A stretch of 64,000 bases of DNA, taken from contig JAJFBE010000010.1 of the NCBI GenBank assembly GCA_020697255.1, positions 1 through 64,000 on the forward strand, read 5' to 3'. The translations under genes and the position numbers were made by a program. Shown here piece by piece: positions 43,924 through 52,077 of the stretch; the stretch's first letter is position 1, and the number at the start of each line of letters is the position of its first letter. The notes below the pieces were generated by a model. That model saw nothing but the letters and a program-made list of their open reading frames with translations. It was not told the DNA's origin and ran no database searches. Origin of the DNA: Burkholderiales bacterium. GTDB taxonomy: Bacteria > Pseudomonadota > Gammaproteobacteria > Burkholderiales > UBA11063.

Positions 43924-44094
43924 TTATCGGGAACTTTTTGCACCTTTTTGCTTGGCTTTAGACAAGCCTATTGCAATTGCCTGCTTTTTACTTTTTACCT
44001 TTGCACCGCCCTTCCCGCTATGAGCTTTTCCCTCTTTATATTCATGCATTTCCTTTTTTACTTCTTTTTGTGCAGTTTTACTATATTTAGTCAT
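43924..44094 (-). CDS. DUF6496 small basic protein
   Basis: A 56-residue Lys-rich protein: MTKYSKTAQKEVKKEMHEYK, EGKAHSGKGG, KVKSKKQAIAIGLSKA and KQKGAKSSR. This matches the small DUF6496 family common in proteobacteria and often found near stress genes. The role is unknown; its basic make-up suggests nucleic-acid binding. The start overlaps the stop of the YihY gene (ATGA), with AAGGAGAAT upstream, so it is translated with it. Confidence 0.85.
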   Translation of the reverse strand: MTKYSKTAQKEVKKEMHEYKEGKAHSGKGGAKVKSKKQAIAIGLSKAKQKGAKSSR

Positions 44095-44912
44095 AATAGA
44101 TTCTCCTTAAAAATTGGGTGATTATCTAAGTTTAGATTATTTCTCATTAATGCTATTAAACTTGCACAGCCAAGTAAAATTAAGCAACTTATATAGATCC
44201 ATAATAAAAATAATGGAATCACAGCTAAAGTTCCGTAAATAACATTTTCTGTAGCAAAGTATTGGATATAAACAACAAAAAATCTTTTTGCCAGTTCAAA
44301 TAATATTGCTGCTATAGTACCCGCAACCAGAGCTTGGTTAAATTTTACCTCTCCAGAGGGAATAAATTTATATACTAATGTAAATGCTAAAATTGATAAA
44401 ATTAAAGTTATAAAATAAAATATTACTGAATTATCCAGGTTAATTTTTAAAGCCAGGTAATAAGATAGCATAATACCAGCACTTAGTAATAGAACGCCTA
44501 ATGCTACTGTTCCATAATTAATAATACTAACGATTATACTTACGTCGTGCTTTTTGTCTTCTCCATATATCATTGTTAAATGATGATTTAAATTACTAAT
44601 CATTAACACAGAAGTAACAAAAAAAGATAAAAAGCTAAGTAGTGAAAGGCTCCCGGCATGTTGGTGAAATAATTGCATATATTTAGAAATTTTATCGCCC
44701 ATAAATGGGAGATTACTCTTTAATATAAACTCTTCCAACTTAAAATAAGTATCTTGTGGTAATAAAAAAGTTGTAAGACTTGCGATTGTGACTAGGAAAG
44801 GAACAAAAGAAAGTAGTATAATATTAGCAAGACTGTGCGCTCTCTCCAAGCCTTCCTTTGTATAAAAATCTTTAATTACTTTATAAGATAATGCTAAAAT
44901 ATTCTGCTTCAT
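44091..44912 (-). CDS. YihY/BrkB-family membrane protein
   Basis: A 273-residue membrane protein with about six helices. YihY landmarks are RAHSLANIILLSFVPFLVTIAS, LSLLSFLSFFVTSVLMI, RFFVVYIQYFATENVIYGTL and PLFLLWIYISCLILLGCASL. The family's function is unsettled (membrane integrity or transport have been proposed). Both ends show ATGA overlaps: upstream with the small Pro-rich protein (44909) and downstream with the DUF6496 gene. The three form one coupled transcript. Confidence 0.9.
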   Translation of the reverse strand: MKQNILALSYKVIKDFYTKEGLERAHSLANIILLSFVPFLVTIASLTTFLLPQDTYFKLEEFILKSNLPFMGDKISKYMQLFHQHAGSLSLLSFLSFFVTSVLMISNLNHHLTMIYGEDKKHDVSIIVSIINYGTVALGVLLLSAGIMLSYYLALKINLDNSVIFYFITLILSILAFTLVYKFIPSGEVKFNQALVAGTIAAILFELAKRFFVVYIQYFATENVIYGTLAVIPLFLLWIYISCLILLGCASLIALMRNNLNLDNHPIFKENLL

Positions 44913-45097
44913 AAAATGATCACCCTATCCTTTTTTAGAACGCCATTATATCGTATACCGGGCCTATCCTCAATTTGATGCGGCGGCGGATTGTTTTCAA
45001 AATTATCACTGCCATCAGGCGAGTCTTCCGGATCTACCGGGTTCTCATCTGGAATATGCCTTCTATGATATTCAGATAAATTTATCATTATTGCCAT
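44909..45097 (-). CDS. Small Pro/Asp-rich protein
   Basis: A 62-residue protein with the middle DENPVDPEDSPDGSD and NNPPPHQIEDRPGIRYNGV. It resembles the small proteins at 20846 and 51109 in composition (DPENPPEDNN there) and in having a DRPG/DKPC motif near the end. I used the ATG at 45097 because TTGGAG precedes it. Its stop overlaps the YihY start (ATGA). No known domain. Confidence 0.6.
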   Translation of the reverse strand: MAIMINLSEYHRRHIPDENPVDPEDSPDGSDNFENNPPPHQIEDRPGIRYNGVLKKDRVIIL

Positions 45098-45193
45098 ATT
45101 AGTAACTCCAATAGACGTAAGAGATAGCGTAATAAATACCACACTATCTCGATTATTACTGATTAAACCTTAACGATTTCAATTTGAAGAACT

Positions 45194-45442
45194 TTAGCTA
45201 TTTTGCCCCGGTTTATTTTCTGCATTGCTTCTACCACCTCCTCTCTCAGAACTAATATTAAAGGAACTTCCTGATTTATTAGATGTTCCTCCCTGATTTG
45301 CTATCTGACGCTGTTTTTCTGAATTCATTGCTTCTATATCCCTCTTTGCTTTATCACTGCAATATTTTGCAGAAGAAGCTGGCGTATTACAAGTATTTTC
45401 ATTTGACTGTCTATCACTTGACTGTCTATTATTTATAGTCAT
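45194..45442 (-). CDS. Small hydrophilic Gly/Ser/Asn-rich protein
   Basis: An 82-residue protein without hydrophobic segments; the second half is Gly/Ser/Asn-rich (ANQGGTSNKSGSS, RGGGRSN). It is reminiscent of intrinsically disordered stress proteins (Con-10/KGG-like), but the exact KGG repeat is not present. AAGGAGGG before the ATG at 45442 fixes the start. First gene of a probable transcript with the genes at 44909, 44091 and 43924. Confidence 0.6.
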   Translation of the reverse strand: MTINNRQSSDRQSNENTCNTPASSAKYCSDKAKRDIEAMNSEKQRQIANQGGTSNKSGSSFNISSERGGGRSNAENKPGQNS

Positions 45443-45766
45443 AGTAACCCTCCTTAAAAAAATAATACTCATCTTAACAATTTGAGGCTTGATTAAAACT
45501 TAAATTTTCTTTCAGCTCACAGGAATATTTTAGGACAAGCTAAACCAAATAGGCAAGCTCTACAATAGGCAAATTTTATAGTGTAAAACTATACCTAAAA
45601 TTTACGTATGAATGACTAAATTTAGCAACTAACGTAAGCTATATTAAGATTTACAAATTATATTCTTAACCTAAAAATTTTGGTGTGATTTCTACGGATG
45701 TTACTCAGCTTAAAATAAATTACAATGGATTACTAAGCATAAAAAAATTTTTATTTGGAGGTCAAA
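45443..45766. other. Intergenic between divergent stress genes
   Basis: 324 bases with two boxes of the recurring motif. One is at 45594-45603 on the minus strand (aaattttagg) and one at 45674-45683 on the plus strand (aaaattttgg). Their downstream -10-like boxes are less well spaced (26 nt or more). No gene seen. Confidence 0.45.
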
Positions 45767-47020
45767 TTGCAAACTTTAAACGTGATAGATATAATAATTT
45801 TATCAATTTCGATGCTATTTATAGTTATAAGGTTATTAGCATTTTTAGGTTTAAAATCTTCTGGGCAAAGTCATCTGGTTAATATATTTAAACACCAACC
45901 ATATTTTATGGCCACTCTCATACTTTTAACCTATGTCCTAGAAGTAATTGCAACATATTATTCTATCCAAATAATTGGATTCTTTAAGTTAAATGCTGTA
46001 TATATCTATAAATCGATAGAAATTATACAAATTTTATTATTTATTGGTATGTTGTTTCAGGAAGAAAAATTTTTATACGATTATTTACGTTTTAATATAG
46101 ATAGAAATAACAAATTTTTACTACAATTATTGCATCCTATTCATAATACTTTAAAAATATGCCTGGCCTTAGCTATGCTTCCTCTTATAACTAATGTATT
46201 TCGCTTTAACAATGATATCCAGTTATATTTTAATAGGATATTAAATATTACTATTATATGGATTATTGTCTGGTTAGTAATGCAGATATTCAATATTATT
46301 GAAAGTTTAACTACCAAAAAAGTTGGTAAATTAAATATGGAAAACTTTGATGCCAGAAGATTTACAACTAAAGCTAAATTTTTTAAAAGAATAGCAACAA
46401 TATTTATTATAGTACTTGGCCTAGGACTCACATTTATGACTTTTGACAAAATCAGGGCATTAGGAACCGGTTTATTAGCCTCTGCCGGTTTGATAACCGC
46501 AATTTTAGGTTTTGCTGCCCAAAAAAGCTTTAGTAATCTAGCCGCAGGTATGCAAATTGCTACTGCCCAGCCTATAAAAATTAATGATGCAGTGCTTGTT
46601 GAAGGTGAGTTTGGCACTATAGAAGAAATATTACTTACCTATCTTGTAATAAGGCTTTGGGATTTAAGAGCCCTGGTAGTACCTATTGACTATTTTTTAA
46701 GTAAACCATTTATAAATTATACTCGTAATACTACTAACGTACTATCTTATACATTTTTATATCTGGATTACAAAGTTCCTATTGAAAAAATACGGGAATA
46801 CTTAGCACAAGTTCTTAGTAAATCAAAGTATTGGGATGGTAAAACCAGTGCGGTACATTTAATTGAGCCACAACCCCAGACTGTAAAAATAAGAATTATG
46901 GCAAGTGCAGCTAATCCAGGTGATGCATTTGAGCTAAAATGTGAGTTACACGAAAAAGTGATTGAATTGGTTAATTTGCACTACCCTGACTGCCTGCCGT
47001 GTATCAGAATTAAAACTTAG
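45767..47020 (+). CDS. MscS-family mechanosensitive channel
   Basis: About 417 residues: four or five N-terminal membrane helices, then the pore helix and beta domain of MscS (TGLLASAGLITAILGFAAQ, then KSFSNLAAGMQIATAQPIKI, with DAVLVEGEFGTIEEI and a C-terminal alpha/beta part). It opens under membrane tension to release solutes after osmotic downshock. Start: TTG at 45767, because GGAGG lies 5 bases before it. A TTG 12 bases upstream is within that site. It fits the osmotic-stress setting with kdp and BON genes. Confidence 0.9.
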   Translation: MQTLNVIDIIILSISMLFIVIRLLAFLGLKSSGQSHLVNIFKHQPYFMATLILLTYVLEVIATYYSIQIIGFFKLNAVYIYKSIEIIQILLFIGMLFQEEKFLYDYLRFNIDRNNKFLLQLLHPIHNTLKICLALAMLPLITNVFRFNNDIQLYFNRILNITIIWIIVWLVMQIFNIIESLTTKKVGKLNMENFDARRFTTKAKFFKRIATIFIIVLGLGLTFMTFDKIRALGTGLLASAGLITAILGFAAQKSFSNLAAGMQIATAQPIKINDAVLVEGEFGTIEEILLTYLVIRLWDLRALVVPIDYFLSKPFINYTRNTTNVLSYTFLYLDYKVPIEKIREYLAQVLSKSKYWDGKTSAVHLIEPQPQTVKIRIMASAANPGDAFELKCELHEKVIELVNLHYPDCLPCIRIKT

Positions 47021-47250
47021 AGTATGCCTGAATTAATAGCCTGATCAGCAGTTTCGTGACCTACATCTTTTTCTAGTCATATTATGTAAGATGCTATAAG
47101 CCACACTTTCATCAATTTAGGATTGACAAGGTGGCTGGCAACTATCATTTCCTAGACTTTTATCATACCCAATTTGCGCTCCTTATTTTATAATTTAATT
47201 TAATTGACAATTAAGCTATTATAAGTTTAATAAATTTTATGAGGATTAAA

Positions 47251-47910
47251 ATGAAGAAACTATTGAATACCTGCATGTTTATTGCAGCAGCTGGCTTATT
47301 TTACATAAATAATGCTGAGGGTGATACATATCAAATGACGTGCATATATGCTAAGACGACGTCAACAGCAATAAAAAAAATAATGGAGAATATTAAAACC
47401 AATAAGGATAATATAGGTTTTCCTTATGTAATTGCAGTTACCGATAACCGTGATAACAATGACATAGACTCTAAATTTATCCGGGGTAATAAAGGTTTAA
47501 AGGTTGTTAGGGATAAAAATAGCGATATAGTAGATATCCGAGGTACTACACCAATTCCAGAACAATGGCTAAATCAGACCATACGGGAGATATACCCAAA
47601 TGCTCTACTTTCGTCAATGCTTAAGTAAACTGAAAAATGGCATATGGTGCGAGTTAGTAAAAATGTCTGGAAAATTAGCGGTATGGTAAACTATAAATTC
47701 CCCCATAGTATTAAGTTTAAAAACCAAACTCCAGGCGACCATTTATTTATAACAAATCCTGAGAATGAAAAGGATTGGCATAAATTTTTGTCAGGAACAA
47801 CGTATCATTTTTTTATGCCTGATACACAGTATAATTGTACTGCTTGGACAGCTAAGGACGGCAATGATGATGATGGATGTAGCGGCAGCGGATCTTGTAG
47901 CGTGCAATAG
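47251..47910 (+). pseudogene. Exported protein interrupted by in-frame stop
   Basis: Signal-peptide protein from ATG at 47251 (GAGG upstream). The frame stops with TAA at 47626-47628, but the very next codons continue in the same frame as coding-like sequence to 47910 (TEKWHMVRVSKNVWKISGMV through a Cys-rich end). The second part has no ribosome-binding site. A CAA-to-TAA change would explain it, giving an original protein of about 219 residues. If not an error, the N-terminal 125 residues may still be made. Family unknown. Confidence 0.75.
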
Positions 47911-47992
47911 CTAAGGATAGCTAGCAAAATTGTGTAAAAATCCGCTAAATTTAATTGTCTATTTTAGCAGTATGAGCTATAATTTGGTTAAA

Positions 47993-48018
47993 AAGTTTTG
48001 CGCATATTCGCAAAACTT
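47993..48018. terminator. Hairpin between convergent genes
   Basis: Perfect 10-bp arms aagttttgcg (47993-48002) and cgcaaaactt (48009-48018), 6-nt loop, between the interrupted exported gene and the BON gene. Confidence 0.75.
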
Positions 48019-48094
48019 CTTAACGTATTGATAATTAATCAAAAAATTTATTTTGTCTCACTATTTCCCAACATGAAAATAGTACTTTTTTTGG

Positions 48095-48448
48095 TTAATC
48101 TTTACTTACTTTTAGTAAGTTTCTAACTTCACCGACTCCTTCAACACCTCTGGCGACATTACCTGCCTGTCTAACCAGCTTTTTGGATTTTTGTGTACCT
48201 TTCAAAGTTACTACGGCAAGTCTTGGATCTTTTTTTGAAGTTGTGCTTATCACTTTAATTTTATAAGAGTCAAGCCCTTTTGAAGCAAGTAGGGCAGATT
48301 TCACATTAAGCGTGACGGTACCTGAACTAATGGATTGCTCAGTAGTTTCATGATTAACACCTGTTTGCGCTTCATCAGCATAAATACTTTGTGTTGATGT
48401 TACAGCAAAGCCTAAAATTATAAATAAGTTAGCAAGAATTTTTTTCAT
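48095..48448 (-). CDS. Exported BON-domain protein
   Basis: A 117-residue periplasmic protein, paralogue of the BON protein at 38224 (both have VTLN/VTGKVKSALL/KAALL-like starts and a VVTLKGTQKSKKLV/VILSGTQKSQELV strand). Signal peptide cut after IYA (about residue 24). Single BON domain; a role in envelope maintenance under osmotic stress is likely by analogy with OsmY. A bipartite promoter-like site lies at 48528-48566. Confidence 0.9.
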   Translation of the reverse strand: MKKILANLFIILGFAVTSTQSIYADEAQTGVNHETTEQSISSGTVTLNVKSALLASKGLDSYKIKVISTTSKKDPRLAVVTLKGTQKSKKLVRQAGNVARGVEGVGEVRNLLKVSKD

Positions 48449-48527
48449 AATATTTCCCTATAAAATAAGTTACATATCTTATACTCAATAGAGTTAACAC
48501 TTAACCCTATTTCGATTTCCAAACATT

Positions 48528-48566
48528 ATATTAACACTCTCAGTTTATAAAAACATCCTAAAAATT
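48528..48566 (-). promoter_or_regulatory. Putative bipartite promoter of BON gene
   Basis: On the minus strand aatttttagg (48566-48557), 23-nt spacer, taatat (48533-48528), 79 bases before the BON start. Confidence 0.55.
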
Positions 48567-48630
48567 ATGTATCGTTTTGCACTTAAGGTTTAATTCATTT
48601 TCTATGCAATATCTTTTCCTACGTATTAAC

Positions 48631-48659
48631 AAAAAAAGCAGCCAATTAGGCTACTTTTT
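48631..48659 (-). terminator. Terminator after hydrolase gene
   Basis: Imperfect stem aaaaagtagcc / ggctgcttttt on the minus strand, with a T-run, 17 bases after the stop of the gene at 48676. Confidence 0.85.
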
Positions 48660-48675
48660 ATGAACCACAATCTAT

Positions 48676-50190
48676 CTACTGATAGCGGTTAAATTGCTGT
48701 AAGGCTGCAATTAATTGGATAACCCCAGATTGCCCATGGTCAAATAATTTTACATCATGGCTTACTGTATCAACATAACGATACTTTGAGGTATCAATTA
48801 CTATGGCGGTTTTATTTGGATTAAGCAGCTGGCTATACATGTTAGTCGAATTTAGGTTAGTTACTACAGAGTCTTTATTCAAATAGGTCAGACCAATTGG
48901 CGTGATGCCACCTGACCAGTTTGTTATTGAATTCGATGCTAATGAAGCTAAAAATTGCGAATTTTCTAAAAGACCGCTTTGAATTAAAGCCTTGGCCGAA
49001 TTATCACCATTAACCCCATAACCGGTAACTGCTGCTGCAGACGTAATATACAAAGTAATATTTAGGTTATTAAAATTTGGATCTTCATAAATAGTAAATA
49101 GATCCGGTATAGTATAACTTTTACCGCTTATCAAGCATGACCGACAATCTAAAAACTCCTTCTGCATTAGAGTAGTATATACCTGGTCCATATCATAAAA
49201 CCCGTATGAGCTTAATAAAAACCCGGTTAAAACAGGTTTTGCTGAAGTAGCTGCAAAAATATCACCAACGTTATATTTATCTCCCAAAACAAGGTTATCA
49301 GTCTCCATTGGTAACTGTGCATTTGTAAGATCATATGCTCCTGATTGTCCCACCGTATCTTTTAAATTCAACAAATTAGTTTGCAGAAAATTATTTGTGG
49401 GATCTTGGACAATACCTGAAGCCTGAAGAGCGTATGCACCACCTTCAGAAAAGCCGGTAATGTAAAAATTCCTTATCACGCTTTGCATATGCAACTGGCT
49501 TAATAATGTACGTGTAGCCGTAACCATATTAAGCCCGCTAGTAGCATTAACCTTTGAATAAAAAACATATGGATGCAAAACTACGTTATCATACCCCTGC
49601 CCTATATAATCGGGCATCACAACGATATAGCCCTGTGCAGCTAAAACCCCGCCTAAGAGTTCACCATCATCAGAGCTATTGCCCATACAGTAGTCCATGC
49701 TAACTTCACTATTTATAAAACAGGAAGGCACATCGTACTTGACAATTCGTGTTCCATGGAAGTATAACACTATGCCCTTAATCTGATTTTCAGGTACCTG
49801 AGGAATCAAAACGCCACCACTTACCGATCTATTTTCTCCCTTAACCCCTGGGGTATTATATTGTACGGTATATGCTGTAACTGGGTTTCCATTACTTATT
49901 TGGTCTAAATTGAAATTAAAATCAGTGGCTAAATTACTTATATTAGACTGGCATACATCCGAGGTAGTTCCAGGTAAACAAATTTTTTCCTGCACAAAAT
50001 TTTTTAAATCACTTGTTGGGTAAGTTTTGGCTGCTTTATAGTTCTCTAATGTGCCTGGATTGGGTGAAGTAGAAGTAGATTCTATCGGGTATTTTTTAGG
50101 CTGGGGGTTTATTATACCGCTCCCCCCTCCTCCGCCACAACCGGTTAATAATATTGTAATTGCAATTAATAAGATTGACAAAAATTTCAT
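48676..50190 (-). CDS. Alpha/beta-hydrolase lipoprotein
   Basis: A 504-residue lipoprotein (lipobox LLTGC followed by a Gly-rich linker). It has an alpha/beta-hydrolase fold: IVLYFHGT (oxyanion strand), VVMPDYIGQGYD, nucleophile elbow GFSEGG, and a late histidine in TVSHDVKLFDHG. It resembles secreted lipase/esterase or prolyl-oligopeptidase-like proteins. Four to six cysteines in the middle may form disulfides. Substrate unknown. Followed by a terminator; preceded by a small membrane-protein gene with an 11-base gap. Confidence 0.8.
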   Translation of the reverse strand: MKFLSILLIAITILLTGCGGGGGSGIINPQPKKYPIESTSTSPNPGTLENYKAAKTYPTSDLKNFVQEKICLPGTTSDVCQSNISNLATDFNFNLDQISNGNPVTAYTVQYNTPGVKGENRSVSGGVLIPQVPENQIKGIVLYFHGTRIVKYDVPSCFINSEVSMDYCMGNSSDDGELLGGVLAAQGYIVVMPDYIGQGYDNVVLHPYVFYSKVNATSGLNMVTATRTLLSQLHMQSVIRNFYITGFSEGGAYALQASGIVQDPTNNFLQTNLLNLKDTVGQSGAYDLTNAQLPMETDNLVLGDKYNVGDIFAATSAKPVLTGFLLSSYGFYDMDQVYTTLMQKEFLDCRSCLISGKSYTIPDLFTIYEDPNFNNLNITLYITSAAAVTGYGVNGDNSAKALIQSGLLENSQFLASLASNSITNWSGGITPIGLTYLNKDSVVTNLNSTNMYSQLLNPNKTAIVIDTSKYRYVDTVSHDVKLFDHGQSGVIQLIAALQQFNRYQ

Positions 50191-50201
50191 TTAGATTCCT
50201 T

Positions 50202-50531
50202 TTAAGATAAAATTTTATTTTTTAATTTTAAGAGCAATGTAATAGTAATAAATAATAGAACAATATTTAATCCTATTATCATACCAAGAATCACAATTGT
50301 GCCAAACTGGTATAGCTGTAAGTACTCAAATAATAACGCCATTAAACCTAACCAGGTAGTAAGAGTAAAAATACTTACTAATAAAAATAAACTTACTGCC
50401 TTAACCAGGTTACTGGCAGCCAGGCGTAATTTATTAGTCAAAGTTTTTGAACTCAGGTACTCTATATACAATAGCCCAAATTTTTCTATAAGATTTAGAA
50501 TTATAGGCATAATTTCCCGCGATTTTTCCAT
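50202..50531 (-). CDS. Small membrane protein, two helices
   Basis: A 109-residue protein with two strong transmembrane segments (VSLFLLVSIFTLTTWLGLMA and VILGMIIGLNIVLLFITIT) and an amphipathic N-terminus. The layout is like holin or DUF-type membrane proteins in stress clusters. Function unknown. AGGAGG-like site (AAGGAGGC) before the ATG. Lies in a run of minus-strand genes from 51854 to 48676. Confidence 0.65.
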   Translation of the reverse strand: MEKSREIMPIILNLIEKFGLLYIEYLSSKTLTNKLRLAASNLVKAVSLFLLVSIFTLTTWLGLMALLFEYLQLYQFGTIVILGMIIGLNIVLLFITITLLLKLKNKILS

Positions 50532-50545
50532 TTCAAGCCTCCTTT

Positions 50546-51076
50546 TTAAAATTTAGTTTTAGGATCAACTTTAGCCTCACGTGCAGCTCCAATCTCCACT
50601 ATAAGCAACCGCTGAGTACCATTAGTCCCCGTAAGCAAAATTGGTAGCTCTTTAGATAAGGGATATGATTTAGCCCATTTAAATGTAATAGAACACCCCA
50701 TAATTTTATTCTCAGCATTTAAACTACACTCTTTGCTAAGATCATAATTCAGGGCATTTGAAGGGTGTAAATCCTTAACCACTATCTTTGCATTATTGTT
50801 TAACCCCTCAAAAGTAAAATTAAACAAACATTCCGGACTTTTCTCTGATAAAATACACTTACACTTATTTGTGGTAAGTGCGCATTTATCAGGTGTAATT
50901 GGCCCTTTCACACGCAAACTAGCCTCCTTCCATGTATAAATTTTATCGGTTTCTTTCTTGAGTATCGGGGAAGAGCCTCTTTTAGTAAAACTAGAAAAAA
51001 TAATCCCCGTTAAAAGCGCAAAAACCGCTATTATCTTTAACACGAAAGCTACTTTACTCCTTGTTAGTTTCATATT
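50546..51076 (-). CDS. Membrane-anchored or exported protein, unknown function
   Basis: A 176-residue protein with one N-terminal hydrophobic segment (VLKIIAVFALLTGIIFSSF) and a mature part of beta character with six cysteines (CALTTNKCKC, CLF, CSL, CSI). Disulfides are likely. No family recognised. The ATG at 51076 is chosen because GGGGAG precedes it. It follows the small Pro-rich gene at 51109. Confidence 0.6.
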   Translation of the reverse strand, partial: NMKLTRSKVAFVLKIIAVFALLTGIIFSSFTKRGSSPILKKETDKIYTWKEASLRVKGPITPDKCALTTNKCKCILSEKSPECLFNFTFEGLNNNAKIVVKDLHPSNALNYDLSKECSLNAENKIMGCSITFKWAKSYPLSKELPILLTGTNGTQRLLIVEIGAAREAKVDPKTKF

Positions 51077-51108
51077 ACTCCCCACCTGCAAAATAACCTG
51101 GTACCATT

Positions 51109-51360
51109 TTAATTAAACCTAAACGCAACTTGTATAGGTTTAATACACGGCTTATCGCCGACCTGCGAACTGGGACTTTCCTTAATATAAACATCTTCGC
51201 CTGGAAGCGGATCCCGGGGATAAGGCTCTGGCTGCTCGTATTGATCATTCGTATAATCACCATTACCACTTTTATTATCATTACAGCCCAGGATAAAAGT
51301 ATTTCCTATAAACCTTTTGACTACTCGTATATTTTTAGATTCACTATATTCTAAATTCAT
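51109..51360 (-). CDS. Small Pro/Asp-rich protein, paralogue of 20846 gene
   Basis: An 83-residue protein that shares YSESKNIRVVKR at the N-terminus and VGDKPCIKPIQ at the C-terminus with the protein at 20846 (YSKSKNMRIIKR and IGDKPCVKPKQ). The middle is Asn/Asp/Pro-rich and variable. The start at 51360 is fixed by GAAGGAG. Family not recognised; the conserved ends argue for a real function. Confidence 0.7.
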   Translation of the reverse strand: MNLEYSESKNIRVVKRFIGNTFILGCNDNKSGNGDYTNDQYEQPEPYPRDPLPGEDVYIKESPSSQVGDKPCIKPIQVAFRFN

Positions 51361-51406
51361 GCTAATCTCCTTCATAAAATAAACTAAGCGCACATTTAAA
51401 CTATGG

Positions 51407-51637
51407 TTACCAAAGGCCGGTAACCGGCCAATATGCATTCTTCACCTGCATCTTGTTATTTAGATCTGCATGATCATGCACATCATCATCAAACCAATCA
51501 TCTCTAGACATAGAGATACGCCGACTAATAAGATCGCTGCCATCTTTCTGAACCAGGCGGCAAATATCTTCTATATCATTTTGGTGTGCAAAAAAATCAC
51601 TGCCATTAATCACATCTTGTACATAGTTTGTTCTCAT
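51407..51637 (-). CDS. Small acidic/His-rich protein
   Basis: A 76-residue protein with QDVINGSDFFAHQNDIEDI and RDDWFDDDVHDHADLNNK. Hydrophilic, no signal. The ATG at 51637 follows AGGAGGACAATT. Unknown family; one of several tiny proteins in this stretch with excellent ribosome-binding sites. Confidence 0.6.
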   Translation of the reverse strand: MRTNYVQDVINGSDFFAHQNDIEDICRLVQKDGSDLISRRISMSRDDWFDDDVHDHADLNNKMQVKNAYWPVTGLW

Positions 51638-51683
51638 AATTGTCCTCCTATAAAATGTTAAATTTTTACCGACCATGTTTTTG

Positions 51684-51854
51684 CTAAGATTTTTGTTTGC
51701 GCGGTCCCGGATAATTTTGCTGTCCTGAAGGATTTAAGTTTTCACCATTGGCATCTGTCCTAACAAACAATTCTTTTACTAAACGTTTAGGCGTACTGAC
51801 TAAGTTTTTTAACTTTTTGTCATTACCTGGGTTTTTCATTTTTATGTTTGACAT
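51684..51854 (-). CDS. Small basic protein
   Basis: A 56-residue protein (MKNPGNDKKLKNLVSTPKRL, then NPSGQQNYPGPRKQKS). Basic and Pro/Asn-rich, no hydrophobic segment, unknown family. Start fixed by AAGGAG before the ATG at 51854. First gene of a minus-strand series; a bipartite promoter-like site lies just upstream. Confidence 0.55.
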   Translation of the reverse strand: MSNIKMKNPGNDKKLKNLVSTPKRLVKELFVRTDANGENLNPSGQQNYPGPRKQKS

Positions 51855-51886
51855 ATTCTTCTCCTTTTTGCTTGACTCCCGCAAGT

Positions 51887-51925
51887 ATTATCCTATAGAC
51901 GTTAAAATATTGAGTACCAAAAGTT
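51887..51925 (-). promoter_or_regulatory. Putative bipartite promoter
   Basis: On the minus strand aacttttggt (51925-51916), 23-nt spacer, gataat (51892-51887), about 33 bases before the start at 51854. Confidence 0.5.
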
Positions 51926-52077
51926 AACGCTAAATTTTTAGGTTACGTGTACACCCCTTTAATCCTTGACGACCTAAATTATTAGCTAAAATTTTTTATT
52001 TATTAAGCTTCATTACTTTGTTATTCTATTGCGAGATAAGTTAAATTTATATATAACTAATTTTAAAGGAGTAAAAA

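Noticed and set aside
46141-46617. 158-codon frame opposite the MscS gene
   Set aside because: Lies fully antisense to a clearly recognised channel gene; no start signal.
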